NCBI RefSeq assembly: GCF_038446665.1
Contig: NZ_CP151802.1
Coordinates: forward strand, 1,364,001 to 1,428,000
Source: Lysobacter sp. FW306-1B-D06B
Lineage (GTDB): Bacteria; Pseudomonadota; Gammaproteobacteria; Xanthomonadales; Xanthomonadaceae
Length of the DNA stretch: 64,000 nt
Direction: 5' to 3'
The notes below the pieces were generated by a model that worked only from the letters and a program-made list of their open reading frames with translations, did not search any database and was not told where the DNA came from. Both the position numbers and the translations under genes were made by a program. Below are positions 51,676 to 59,737 of the stretch, piece by piece. Position 1 is the first letter of the stretch. Each line of letters opens with the position of its first letter.

Positions 51676-51689
51676 TTGATCTCGATCAA
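51676..51689 (-). promoter_or_regulatory. FNR box and class II promoter of ccoN
   Basis: TTGATCTCGATCAA is a perfect FNR palindrome, centred at 51682.5, 73.5 bases upstream of the ccoN ATG. A -10-like TAACAT (minus strand, 51653-51648) follows at the distance expected for a start point near 51641, 41.5 bases after the centre of the box. This is the usual activated FNR geometry. Confidence 0.92.
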
Positions 51690-51748
51690 AGCGCCGGCCA
51701 CGCCATTCAAACGCAACCGCGCGCGCGCGGAGGACCGTTCGGCGGCTG

Positions 51749-51955
51749 TCAGGCGCCGACCGCGTGGGGCTGGATGAAGCCACTGGCGATGCCGACGGCG
51801 ACCATTGCGATCAGGGCGATGGACAACCCGATGCGACGCGTCAGGGCGTTGACCGCGCGCTTGCTCTCACCTCGGTCGGTGAGCATGTAGAACAGCGCGG
51901 CGCCGAGGTTGTAGACGATCAGGGCGAGGAATCCGACAACGATCAGGGTCTTCAT
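51749..51955 (-). CDS. DUF2909 two-segment membrane protein
   Basis: A 68-residue protein with two membrane segments ([23 protein letters not shown] and [19 protein letters not shown]) linked by a charged [16 protein letters not shown]. This matches DUF2909, the twin-transmembrane proteins usually found beside aa3-oxidase assembly genes. Here it lies upstream of the cbb3 genes and of their FNR box, so it is not controlled by that box. Its function is unknown. Confidence 0.85.
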   Translation of the reverse strand: MKTLIVVGFLALIVYNLGAALFYMLTDRGESKRAVNALTRRIGLSIALIAMVAVGIASGFIQPHAVGA

Positions 51956-51965
51956 GGGCAGCCCA

Positions 51966-52292
51966 TCAGGTAGGAGAGAGGGAGGACGCGCGCGCCAGCC
52001 AGCGGATGCGAGCGACCAACGCCACCGCCATCACGCCCAGGTACAGGCCATAGGCGATCGAGGTGGCGAAGACCTGCTTCCACATCGGGCCGAAACCCGC
52101 GTCCGCGTGCGCCATGCCCCAGTACATGCCGCCGAAAGCGGCGGCCGTTGCCAGCGTCAGCGCAACCGTGTCGAACAGCGAGCGGGCCGGGCCGCGCGGT
52201 TGTCGCGGATAGCGCCAGAACAAAACCGACAGCACCGCGAACCACGGCGCGAACAGGATCAGGGCGAGGTGCAGCTGGACGCCTTCGGACAC
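51966..52292 (-). CDS. Hypothetical membrane protein
   Basis: A 108-residue protein with three predicted membrane segments (LALILFAPWFAVLSVLFW, LFDTVALTLATAAAFGGMYWG, SIAYGLYLGVMAVALVARI). It lies 10 bases before the DUF2909 gene and is probably co-transcribed with it. I recognise no family. The gene is opposite to the MocR regulator gene, sharing its upstream region, which contains two direct repeats. Confidence 0.7.
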   Translation of the reverse strand: MSEGVQLHLALILFAPWFAVLSVLFWRYPRQPRGPARSLFDTVALTLATAAAFGGMYWGMAHADAGFGPMWKQVFATSIAYGLYLGVMAVALVARIRWLARASSLSPT

Positions 52293-52331
52293 GGCAGGCT
52301 CGGGCGGGGGAAGTGGCCGCAGTCTAGGGCG

Positions 52332-52383
52332 ACCGTATCAGTTGAAGTAGAATCAGAATTCGACAGAAAAACCGTATCAGTTG
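52332..52383 (+). promoter_or_regulatory. Two direct repeats upstream of the MocR-type gene
   Basis: ACCGTATCAGTTG occurs at 52332-52344 and again at 52371-52383, a 39-base period. The second copy ends 7 bases before the GTG start. A TAGAAT -10-like element (52348-52353) lies between them. MocR/GabR-family regulators bind pairs of direct repeats, so this is probably the autoregulatory operator of the gene that follows. Confidence 0.7.
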
Positions 52384-52390
52384 CCTCCCG

Positions 52391-53815
52391 GTGAAGCGCT
52401 ACGAAGCCCTGGCCGACGATCTGGCCCGCTCGATCCAGTCCGGCGTCTTCCACCCGGGGGACCGCCTGCCGTCGGTGCGCCAGACCACGGCCGCGCGCCG
52501 GCTCAGCCCGTCCACGGTCTTCCAGGCGTACTACCTGCTGGAGGCGCGCGGCCTGATCGAGTCACGCGCGCGTTCGGGCTACTACGTCGCCGCCCACCCG
52601 CCGCGCCTGCCGCCGGAGCCCGAGGCCGCGTCGCGACCGGACGGGGACTCGCGTCCGGTGGACGTCAGCGATCTGGTGTTCGAGGTGCTGCAATCGGCGA
52701 TGCGGCGCGAGCTGGTGCCATTCGGCTCGGCCTTCCCCAGCCCGCTGCTGTTTCCGCTGGCCCGCCTCGGCCGTGCCGTCGCCTCGGCCGCGCAGGAGCT
52801 GGACCCGTGGAGCACCGTGGACGACCTCACGCCCGGACTGGGCGAACTGCGCCGCCAGATCAGCCTGCGTTACTTGATCGACGGCATCGAGGTGCCGGCC
52901 GAGGAAATCATCGTCACCAACGGTGCGCTGGAAGCGTTGAATCTGGCCATTGCCGCGATAACCCGTCCCGGCGACGCGGTGCTGGTGGAATCGCCCTGTT
53001 TCTACGCCGCGCTGCAGTCGCTGGAGCGCAACGGCCTGCGTGCGGTGGAAGTGCCCACGCATCCGCGCGACGGTGTCGACCTGGAGGCTCTGGAGCGGTC
53101 GATCCTGCGCCATTCGCCGCGCGCATGCTGGCTCATGCCGACGTTCCACAATCCGCTCGGCGCGACCATGCCCGATGCGGCCAAGCGGGATCTCGTCGCG
53201 CTGCTCGCGCGACACGGCATCCCGCTGATCGAGGACGACGTCTACGCCGAGCTGCACCACGGCGCCCAGCGTCCGCTGCCGGCCAAGGCGCACGACCGCG
53301 AGGGCGGCGTGCTGCATTGCTCCTCGTTCTCCAAATGCCTGGCGCCGGGCTACCGCATCGGCTGGGTTGCGGCGGGCCGGTTCCGCGAGACCATCGCGCG
53401 CAACAAGCTCACCACCACACTCAACACCAACGTGCCGGCGCAACACGCGATCAGCCGCTACCTGCAGGGCGGTGGCTACGACCGCCACCTGCGCCGACTG
53501 CGCGCCACGCTCGCCGCGCAGCAGGCGACGTACATCGAGGCCGTTGCGGCCTGCTTTCCGGAAGGCACGCGTGTCACCCGTGCCTCGGGCGGTTACTTCG
53601 CATGGATTGAACTGCCCGACGGGCGCGACGCGCTGGCGCTGCACCGTCGCGCGCTGCAAGCGGGGATCAGCATCGCGCCGGGTCCGATCTTCTCCGCCAG
53701 TCGCGGCTTCGGTCATTGCCTGCGGCTGAATTTCGGGCATCCGTTCGATGCGCGCAGCCAGTCGGCGCTGGAGTCGCTCGGGGCGCTGGCGCGTACGGCG
53801 CGACCGATCGGTTAG
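52391..53815 (+). CDS. MocR/GabR-family PLP-dependent transcriptional regulator
   Basis: The protein has 474 residues from the GTG at 52391. The N-terminal GntR helix-turn-helix (RYEALADDLARSIQSGVFHPG, PSVRQTTAARRLSPSTVFQAYYLLEARG) is joined to a fold-type I aminotransferase domain with the PLP lysine in SFSKCLAPGYRIGWV, Asp in LIEDDVYAEL and Asn in FHNPLGATMP. Such proteins regulate vitamin B6, GABA or amino-acid genes according to the small molecule held by PLP. The target of this one is not evident; the direct repeats upstream suggest it regulates itself and perhaps the divergent membrane protein genes. Confidence 0.88.
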   Translation: MKRYEALADDLARSIQSGVFHPGDRLPSVRQTTAARRLSPSTVFQAYYLLEARGLIESRARSGYYVAAHPPRLPPEPEAASRPDGDSRPVDVSDLVFEVLQSAMRRELVPFGSAFPSPLLFPLARLGRAVASAAQELDPWSTVDDLTPGLGELRRQISLRYLIDGIEVPAEEIIVTNGALEALNLAIAAITRPGDAVLVESPCFYAALQSLERNGLRAVEVPTHPRDGVDLEALERSILRHSPRACWLMPTFHNPLGATMPDAAKRDLVALLARHGIPLIEDDVYAELHHGAQRPLPAKAHDREGGVLHCSSFSKCLAPGYRIGWVAAGRFRETIARNKLTTTLNTNVPAQHAISRYLQGGGYDRHLRRLRATLAAQQATYIEAVAACFPEGTRVTRASGGYFAWIELPDGRDALALHRRALQAGISIAPGPIFSASRGFGHCLRLNFGHPFDARSQSALESLGALARTARPIG

Positions 53816-53865
53816 CGCCTTTGCTGCTTGGAGAGGGGCGCGCGCGGGCTTTTCGTTGCGTTGCT

Positions 53866-55260
53866 CTATACCGTCCGCGAGAACCGCGCGGGTGCCGCTT
53901 GCGGCTGGCGCAAATACCCGTCGAAGCACATCGCGATCACCCGCAGCAGCAGGCGGCCTTCCGGCGTGGCGACGATGCGTTCGGGCTCCACCCAGACCAG
54001 GCCGTCGTCCTGCAGTGGCTGCAGGCGACGCAGGGCGTCGGCGAAGTAGTGCGTGAAGTCGATGCCATGCGCGCGTTCGATCGCGTCGATGGGCACTTCG
54101 CCCTGGCACATCAGACGCTGGATCACGTCCGCGCGCAGCTGGTCGTCGGCGCTCAGGCGCAGGCCGCGCCACACCGGCAGGCGCGGTGCGTCGATGGCCT
54201 GTTCCCAGCCCGGAAGATCGCGCGGGTTCTGGCTGTAGCTGTCGCCGATGTGGCTGATGGCGCTCACGCCGAAGCCGACGAGGTCGCAATCGGCATGCGT
54301 GGTGTAGCCCATGAAATTGCGATGCAGGCCGCCGCGCGCTTGCGCCAGCGCGAGTTCGTCGTCGGGCAGTGCGAAGTGGTCCATGCCGATGTAGACATAG
54401 CCGGCGGCGGTGAGGCGCTCGATCGCCAGGCGCAGCAGATCAAGCTTGAGATCCGCCGACGGCAGGTCCTCGGCGCGGATCTGCCGTTGCGGCTTGAACA
54501 GCTCCGGCAGATGCGCATAGCTGTAGACGGCCAGACGCTCCGGGCGCGCGTCGATCACGGTGTCGAGCGTGCGCGAGAACCCGTCCAGGGTCTGCAACGG
54601 CAGGCCGTAGATCAGGTCGACGTTGACCGAGCGCATGCCGTGGTGGCGACACGCGTCGATGATGGCCAGCGTCGCCGCGACGTCCTGCTCGCGGTTCACC
54701 GCGCGCTGCACGTCCGGGTCGAAATCCTGCACGCCCAGGCTGGCGCGATTGAAGCCGGCGTCGGCGAGTTCGGCGATGTCGTCGGGCGTGAGCTCGCGCG
54801 GGTCCAGTTCGATGGAGATGTCGCGGTGGGCGGCATCGCTGAAGCGGAAGTGGTCGCGCAGGTCCTGCACGGTCGCACGCAGCTGCGCGGGAGTGAAGAA
54901 GTTGGGCGTGCCGCCGCCGAAATGCAGCTGCACCACTTCGCGGTCCGGATCGAACAGGCCGGCCATCATGCCGATCTCGCGCGCCAGTCGCGTGCGATAG
55001 GGCTCGCTGCGCGAGCGGTCGCGCGTGATGATGCGATTGCATCCGCAGTAGAAGCAGGGGCTCGTGCAGTAGGGAACGTGCACATAGAGCGAGAGGCGGC
55101 TGGGAATCGGATCGCCGTTGCTCGCCTGGGCGGCGTCGACCAACTGCGCCGGGCCGAAGTCCTGGCTGAACTGGGGTGCGGTGGGATAGGACGTGTAGCG
55201 CGGCCCCGGCCGGTCGTAGCGGCGCAGCAGTTCGGTCGGAAAGGGCGGAAGGGTGGGCAT
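53866..55260 (-). CDS. hemN: Oxygen-independent coproporphyrinogen III oxidase (first copy)
   Basis: A 464-residue radical SAM enzyme. The cluster motif is at Cys65, Cys69 and Cys72 in PYCTSPCFYCGCN, with HFGGGTPNF, VNVDLIYGLPLQT and GMDHFALPDDELALAQ following as in true HemN. It converts coproporphyrinogen III to protoporphyrinogen IX without oxygen, supporting heme supply for cbb3 oxidase. ATG 55260 was chosen; the preceding FNR site is centred exactly 41.5 bases upstream of it, so the message may have little or no leader. A close paralogue lies at 61371-62771. Confidence 0.95.
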   Translation of the reverse strand: MPTLPPFPTELLRRYDRPGPRYTSYPTAPQFSQDFGPAQLVDAAQASNGDPIPSRLSLYVHVPYCTSPCFYCGCNRIITRDRSRSEPYRTRLAREIGMMAGLFDPDREVVQLHFGGGTPNFFTPAQLRATVQDLRDHFRFSDAAHRDISIELDPRELTPDDIAELADAGFNRASLGVQDFDPDVQRAVNREQDVAATLAIIDACRHHGMRSVNVDLIYGLPLQTLDGFSRTLDTVIDARPERLAVYSYAHLPELFKPQRQIRAEDLPSADLKLDLLRLAIERLTAAGYVYIGMDHFALPDDELALAQARGGLHRNFMGYTTHADCDLVGFGVSAISHIGDSYSQNPRDLPGWEQAIDAPRLPVWRGLRLSADDQLRADVIQRLMCQGEVPIDAIERAHGIDFTHYFADALRRLQPLQDDGLVWVEPERIVATPEGRLLLRVIAMCFDGYLRQPQAAPARFSRTV

Positions 55261-55294
55261 GGCGCGCAGCCTATCGAGCATGTCGCGGGTCGCT

Positions 55295-55308
55295 TTGACC
55301 TGAATCAA
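55295..55308 (-). promoter_or_regulatory. FNR-like box of hemN (first copy)
   Basis: On the minus strand the site reads TTGATTCAGGTCAA, one mismatch from TTGAT-N4-ATCAA. It is centred 41.5 bases upstream of the ATG. A -10-like TAGGCT ends 8 bases before the ATG, consistent with a class II FNR promoter whose start point is at or very near the start codon. Confidence 0.85.
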
Positions 55309-55404
55309 GTCGCTTCCGACCGTGGTGGTTCAGGCCGCGCCCGCCCCGATGAACGGGCGCCCGCGTTGCATCGCCGTTCGGGCGGGGCGCCTAGAATCCG
55401 CGCC

Positions 55405-56208
55405 ATGGCCCGGCTTCGCGCTCCCGCCGTCGTGCTGCTCTGCGTGCTGCTCGTGCTCTGTGCGATCGGCCAGGCGCAGGCGCGCACCGTATATAGATGC
55501 GTGCGCGATGGCACCGTCAGCCTGTCGACCGCGCCCGAGCCGGGCTCGCGCTGCACGCCGAAGCAGATCGACGACAACGCCGCCGCGGTGCCCAACCTGT
55601 TCGGCACCGGCGAGGCGGTGAGCGGCGTGCTCTACGAACGGATGCAGGACGGCAAGCCCGTTTACGGCACGCGCAAGCTGCCGGGCGCCGTGAAGGTGCT
55701 GTCCTTCACCGTGCCCGCACCGCCGGGCGAACCAGCGCACGAGGGGCTCGGCCGATTGGGACCGCCGAGGCTCGACCGATATCCGAAGCAGTTCCGCGCC
55801 GCCGCCAAAGCGACCGGCGTGGACGAGGCCTGGCTGCGCGCGATCGCCCACGCCGAGAGCGACTTCGATGCCGCCGCCGTTTCGCCCAAGGGCGCGCAGG
55901 GCGTGATGCAGCTCATGCCGGAGACGGGCCGCGAGTACGGCGTCACCGATCCGTTCTCGTACGAGCAGTCGATCATGGCCGGCGCGCGTCACCTGCGCGC
56001 GCTGATGCGACGTTACGGCAACGACATGACGATGGTGGCCGCGGCCTACAACGCGGGCATCGGTGCGGTCACGCGCTACGGCGGCGTTCCGCCGTATGCC
56101 GAAACGCAGGCCTATGTGGTGAAGGTACGCACGCTCCACGGCCGCTATCGCGATGCGCTCGGCAAGCCGCTCGCAAAACAGTCCGCGCGCGGATGGGCTT
56201 CTCCTTAG
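55405..56208 (+). CDS. Lytic transglycosylase, SLT family
   Basis: A 267-residue exported protein with a signal peptide (VVLLCVLLVLCAIGQAQA). The C-terminal SLT domain starts near residue 135, with the catalytic Glu about residue 150 in AIAHAESDFD, then AVSPKGAQGVMQLMPET, YNAGIGAVTRYGGVPPYAET. The N-terminal part has a small Cys-containing segment (TVYRCVRDGTVSLSTAPEPGSRC), resembling the DUF4124-like N-terminus seen in related proteins. It cleaves peptidoglycan with 1,6-anhydro product. TAGAAT at 55392 may be the -10. The frame upstream of ATG 55405 is shadow sequence. Confidence 0.88.
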   Translation: MARLRAPAVVLLCVLLVLCAIGQAQARTVYRCVRDGTVSLSTAPEPGSRCTPKQIDDNAAAVPNLFGTGEAVSGVLYERMQDGKPVYGTRKLPGAVKVLSFTVPAPPGEPAHEGLGRLGPPRLDRYPKQFRAAAKATGVDEAWLRAIAHAESDFDAAAVSPKGAQGVMQLMPETGREYGVTDPFSYEQSIMAGARHLRALMRRYGNDMTMVAAAYNAGIGAVTRYGGVPPYAETQAYVVKVRTLHGRYRDALGKPLAKQSARGWASP

Positions 56209-56227
56209 CGAGCGCAGCGGCGGCGCA

Positions 56228-56725
56228 TTACGCCATCGCTTTGGTCGATTCGTAAGGAAGATGCACGGCACCTGCGGTTGCCAGTTGCGATTCGATGCCG
56301 TCGAGGAATTCCTTGTCGCCATCGAGCACGACGAGGATGCGGCCTGCCTGGATCTCCTCGTCGAACTTGCGACGGATCGGATCGGGCAGCGATGAACCCA
56401 CCAGCGCCGATGCCCACGATCCCACCAGCGCGCCCGCCACCGCCGCGGCCGCGGCACCGGCCAGCGTGAGGCCGATCGGCGTGATGACGATGGCCGCCAG
56501 TCCCGCCAGCAGTCCCGCTGCACCGCCATAACCCGCGCCGCGCAGTGCAGCGGGAATCAGGTCGGTATCGGCTTCCTTGCGGTCGTTGGGGATCTCTTCC
56601 AGCTCGATGTCCGATCGCGCGACGAGCAGGATGTCGTCGTCGCGCACGCCGGCGCCGCGCGCTGCGTTCATCACCGACTGCGCCGTGGCCAGATCGGGCG
56701 TGCTGAAAACATGGCGAACCTTCAT
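56228..56725 (-). CDS. Glycine-zipper membrane protein
   Basis: The protein has 165 residues from ATG 56725 with GGAGG upstream. It starts with a cytoplasmic domain with a ferredoxin-like pattern (MKVRHVFSTPDLATAQSVMNAA, DDDILLVARSDIELEEIP), then a Gly/Ala-rich hydrophobic segment with glycine-zipper spacing (GAGYGGAAGLLAGLAAIV, TLAGAAAAAVAGALVGSWASALVG), then a C-terminal domain with RILVVLDGDKEFLDGIE. This layout is like the DUF1269-type membrane proteins of general stress responses. The exact function is unknown. Confidence 0.75.
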   Translation of the reverse strand: MKVRHVFSTPDLATAQSVMNAARGAGVRDDDILLVARSDIELEEIPNDRKEADTDLIPAALRGAGYGGAAGLLAGLAAIVITPIGLTLAGAAAAAVAGALVGSWASALVGSSLPDPIRRKFDEEIQAGRILVVLDGDKEFLDGIESQLATAGAVHLPYESTKAMA

Positions 56726-56860
56726 CGCTCCCTCCCGCACGGATTCATGGCGACGCGATGGCCGAAGCTTTGCCGCGCCGGAGTTACCGGGACGTGATGA
56801 ACGCGGGCTTGCACATGGCGGTGTTAAGGTGCGCGCATCTTCCGCACATGCGAGCCTGCA

Positions 56861-57373
56861 ATGCGTCCTTCCGCGCGTTCCTCCATTCTTCTCGCCGCGT
56901 TGACGGGCGGGATGCTCGTCGCCTGCCAGCCGTCGTCGCCTCCCGCGCAGGAGCCAGCCGCGCCTGCCGCGCCGCAGGTCACTGCCGATACCTCGCAGCA
57001 GCCGGCGCGTTCGACCGATCAGCCCGCGACCGACGCACCGACCGTCGCGCCCGCGATTTCACCCGCGGCATTCGCCGACAAGGTGTGGAAGGTGAAGTCG
57101 TCCGGTTCGGTGGAGCCCGACACCGTGTATGCCTTCCTCGGTGACGGCACGCTGGTGATCGATTCGCCCAACGCAACGCCGATGCACGGAAAGTGGAGCT
57201 TCGAGAGCGGCAAGTTGACGATGGTCGAAGAGGGCATCGCGTATCCGACCGACATCCTCAAGCTCGACGCCAACGAGCTGCATCTGCGCAGCCATAACCC
57301 CGGGCAGCCCGTGGATATCGTCTTGACCGCCGCTCCGGGCGAGGCACTGCCGAGCGCCGCACCGGAGAAATGA
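56861..57373 (+). CDS. Hypothetical lipoprotein
   Basis: A 170-residue protein with a lipobox (GGMLVAC, Cys22). A Pro/Ala/Gln/Thr-rich linker (about residues 23-65) is followed by a globular domain with KVWKVKSSGSVEPDTVYAFL, LVIDSPNATPMHGKWSFE and ILKLDANELHLRSH, a small beta-barrel-like pattern seen in META/lipocalin-like or DUF-type proteins. I do not recognise a family firmly. It overlaps the next gene by four bases (ATGA). Confidence 0.72.
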   Translation: MRPSARSSILLAALTGGMLVACQPSSPPAQEPAAPAAPQVTADTSQQPARSTDQPATDAPTVAPAISPAAFADKVWKVKSSGSVEPDTVYAFLGDGTLVIDSPNATPMHGKWSFESGKLTMVEEGIAYPTDILKLDANELHLRSHNPGQPVDIVLTAAPGEALPSAAPEK

Positions 57374-57564
57374 CCATGCTGCCCGCCGTCGAAGTCCTGT
57401 GCCCGTACTGCGGCGAACCGCTTACATTGCTGATCGACGACTCCGCCGGCGCGCAGACCTACATCGAGGATTGCCAGGTGTGCTGCCGGCCGATGGTGGT
57501 GCGCGTGCGCATCGACGAAGAGGGGGCGATCGACGTCGACGTGGGCAGCGAAGACGAGGCGTGA
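57370..57564 (+). CDS. CPXCG-motif cysteine-rich protein
   Basis: A 64-residue protein with CPYCGEPL (residues 11-18) and CQVCCRPM, a zinc-ribbon-like four-cysteine pattern, and an acidic tail (DVDVGSEDEA). This matches the CPXCG-motif family of unknown function. It overlaps the lipoprotein stop by four bases, so the pair is coupled. Confidence 0.9.
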   Translation: MTMLPAVEVLCPYCGEPLTLLIDDSAGAQTYIEDCQVCCRPMVVRVRIDEEGAIDVDVGSEDEA

Positions 57565-57867
57565 GCGGGCGCGGAAAACGTTTCCGCTCGGCGCGCGTTG
57601 ACTTCGGTCGCCGGTGAAGGTTGTGTTCGGTTCAGTTGCGGCACGCGAGGGCAGGCAACTTAACTTCGGTGCGCGTCACATTCCCGGGCCGATCGCATCG
57701 ACAATCGGCCTCGCGCCTACCGGCAGCGCCGGGCGCGGTGGTTAAAGCAACGTTGCGTTAACACTCGCGCGCGCCGATACGTTCATGCGGAGGTGGGCAA
57801 GGTCGATCCGTGCGGCACGCCTTGGGGCAGGCACGCGCAGAACTTCCTTCATTCCAGGAGACACCGC
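57565..57867. other. Intergenic region with a palindrome
   Basis: The 303-base gap before the EF-hand gene contains a near-perfect 22-base palindrome at 57741-57762, listed separately, and a ribosome site (CAGGAG) just before the start. A short GGAAAACGTTTCC element lies near 57574-57586. I see no coding sequence or RNA gene in it. Confidence 0.5.
57741..57762. promoter_or_regulatory. Palindromic operator-like site before the EF-hand gene
   Basis: A 22-base near-perfect palindrome built on the 10-base core GCAACGTTGC, with GTTAA/TTAAC half-sites at its ends (GTTAAA at 57741, GTTAAC at 57757-57762). It is 105 bases upstream of the EF-hand gene. The binding protein is unknown. Confidence 0.5.
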
Positions 57868-58215
57868 ATGACCATCCGCAACCGCAAGCCGCTCATCGCC
57901 GCCGCCGCCCTGGTGGCCGTCCTTTCAGCGCCGCTTGCCTTCGCGCAGTCCGCCACCCCGCAGTCGCAGGATCCGGCCGCCGCGTCGGCCGCGCAGCCGG
58001 CATCGGGCGCACCGGCGAAGAAGAGCTGGTCGGACGTGGACACCGACAAGAACGGGTCGCTGAGCAAGTCCGAAGCTTCGAGCGTGCCGGCGCTGGGCCA
58101 GGTGTTCGACCAGGCCGATGCCGATGCCGACGGTGCGCTGACCGCCGACGAATACAAGGCCTACGTCGCCAAGGTGCAGACCGGTGCCTCGGGCAGCGGC
58201 AGCGGCGGCAAGTAA
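57868..58215 (+). CDS. Secreted EF-hand protein
   Basis: The protein has 115 residues from ATG 57868 behind CAGGAG. Signal peptide to PLAFAQ (about residue 27), an Ala/Gln/Ser-rich linker, then two EF-hand loops: residues 58-69 (D-T-D-K-N-G-S-L-S-K-S-E) and 84-95 (D-A-D-A-D-G-A-L-T-A-D-E), both with all calcium ligands. It ends in a Gly/Ser-rich tail. It should bind calcium in the periplasm or outside the cell. A terminator follows. Confidence 0.85.
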   Translation: MTIRNRKPLIAAAALVAVLSAPLAFAQSATPQSQDPAAASAAQPASGAPAKKSWSDVDTDKNGSLSKSEASSVPALGQVFDQADADADGALTADEYKAYVAKVQTGASGSGSGGK

Positions 58216-58265
58216 CCCGCACACGCGTCATCGATCCCGTCCAACCTGCGCATTGTTGGACTCCG

Positions 58266-58291
58266 GCAGGGGCGGCTTCGGCCGCCCCTGC
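58266..58291 (+). terminator. Terminator-like hairpin after EF-hand gene
   Basis: GCAGGGGCGGC pairs perfectly with GCCGCCCCTGC around a TTCG tetraloop, followed by TTCGTTGTG, 51 bases after the EF-hand stop. Confidence 0.8.
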
Positions 58292-58336
58292 TTCGTTGTG
58301 TCCGGCCCCGCGCGCGGCGTCGAATAGACTAGGCAC

Positions 58337-59056
58337 ATGAGCGAAATCCAACTGATCGGCTTCGACGCCGACGACACCCTCTGGCGCAGCCAGGACTATT
58401 TCGACGAAGCCCAGCTTGAGTTCGAGCGCATCGTCGGTGCCTACGTCGACCTGCGCGATGCGCGCGTGCAGGACCGCCTGTACGAAGTGGAGAAGCGCAA
58501 CATCGCGCTGTTCGGCTACGGCGTGAAGGGCATGGTGCTGTCGATGATCGAGGCCGCCGTGGACATCACCGCCCAGCGTATCGCCGCGCAGGACGTGCAT
58601 CGCATCGTGGAACTGGGCAAGGGCTTGCTGCGCCATCCGGTGGAGCTTCTTCCGGGCGTGCGCGAGGCCGTGGAAACCATCGCGGCCGACTTCGACGTGG
58701 TGCTGATCACCAAGGGCGACCTGTTCCACCAGGAAGCGAAAGTGCGCCAGTGCGGCTTCGCCGATCTGTTCCGCCGCATCGAGATCGTCAGCGAGAAGGA
58801 CACGGCGACCTACGCGCGGCTGCTGGAAGAGTTCGACCTGCCGGCGCAGCGTTTCGTCATGGTCGGCAACTCGCTGCGGTCCGATATCGCGCCGGTGCTG
58901 GAACTGGGCGGGTGGGGCATCCACGTTCCGTACCACACCACCTGGGCCCACGAGAACGAGGCCGAAGTGGCCGATGCCGCCCCGCGCCTGCGCCGCATCG
59001 GCAGCGCGCACGAGCTTCCGGCGGCTGTGAAGGCCCTCGCCGCGCAAGCCGGCTGA
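58337..59056 (+). CDS. HAD-family hydrolase
   Basis: A 239-residue cytoplasmic protein. Asp10 and Asp12 in FDADDTLW form the nucleophile and acid/base pair; VVLITKGD (motif II) and the Lys in KQ-like SEKDTATYARLLEEF, then FVMVGNSLRSDIAPVL (motif IV Asp) complete the fold. The cap domain is helical. Substrate unknown; many such proteins are phosphatases of small metabolites. It starts with ATG near a TAGACT -10-like element. Confidence 0.9.
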   Translation: MSEIQLIGFDADDTLWRSQDYFDEAQLEFERIVGAYVDLRDARVQDRLYEVEKRNIALFGYGVKGMVLSMIEAAVDITAQRIAAQDVHRIVELGKGLLRHPVELLPGVREAVETIAADFDVVLITKGDLFHQEAKVRQCGFADLFRRIEIVSEKDTATYARLLEEFDLPAQRFVMVGNSLRSDIAPVLELGGWGIHVPYHTTWAHENEAEVADAAPRLRRIGSAHELPAAVKALAAQAG

Positions 59057-59180
59057 ACGGGTTCCCCAACGCCGGCTGAGCGCTCCCGGCAGACCCCGGC
59101 TGGGTTAGAAAATGGTTCATGGCGCCGGTCGCATCTTGGCTCCGGGGCCCGCAGGGTGCGGGCCAACAAGGAGCGCAGAC

Positions 59181-59672
59181 ATGGCCACTGTCCTGACCCG
59201 ATGGTTCGCCCCTGTGGTGCTGGCGGTGGGTGTGGGCGCGGCCGCGATGGCCCCGACGCCCGCGCGCGCCGACGACGACTGGGCGCGCGTGATCGTCAGC
59301 GTCGCCGATGTGATCTACCACGGCGGTTATCCGTACTACCGATACGACCGCGGCTATCGCGACCGGCTGATCGTCGTGCACGACTATCGCGGCGCCCCGA
59401 CCTACTACCGCCGCGTCTACCGGGCGGGCCCGCCTTACGGCAACGCCTACGGCTACTGGAACGCCCCGCGCGGCAACTGCAACAAGCACGGCAAGTGCAC
59501 CACGCGCTACTACGACGCCCGCTACGATCACCGCTACGACGATCGCCGCTACGGCCGTCACGACGACCGCGCGTATTACTACGGCGACCGCCGCTGGGAC
59601 GACCGCCGGTATGATCGCCACGACCACCGCGACCGGGACGATCGCCGCTGGCGCGACGACCGCGACGACTGA
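59181..59672 (+). CDS. Secreted tyrosine/arginine/aspartate-rich protein
   Basis: The protein has 163 residues from ATG 59181, after AAGGAG; an upstream ATG at 59112 is not needed. A signal peptide ends at TPARADD (about residue 30). The mature part begins as a normal globular stretch (RVIVSVADVIYHGGYPYYRY) and then becomes low-complexity, made of Tyr, Arg, Asp and His (DRRYDRHDHRDRDDRRWRDDRDD in overlapping short units). Function unknown. The ending resembles proteins with metal- or surface-binding tails. It is followed at 66 bases by a second secreted low-complexity protein gene. Confidence 0.72.
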   Translation: MATVLTRWFAPVVLAVGVGAAAMAPTPARADDDWARVIVSVADVIYHGGYPYYRYDRGYRDRLIVVHDYRGAPTYYRRVYRAGPPYGNAYGYWNAPRGNCNKHGKCTTRYYDARYDHRYDDRRYGRHDDRAYYYGDRRWDDRRYDRHDHRDRDDRRWRDDRDD

Positions 59673-59737
59673 TCATGGCCGTGGACCGCAACGGAACGCC
59701 CGCGTGGCGTTCCTTCGATGACGAAGGGAGCTTGCCG

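Noticed and set aside
53716..55404. Upstream open frame of the lytic transglycosylase (total 830 residues).
   Set aside because: It is antisense to hemN; the signal peptide starts at ATG 55405.
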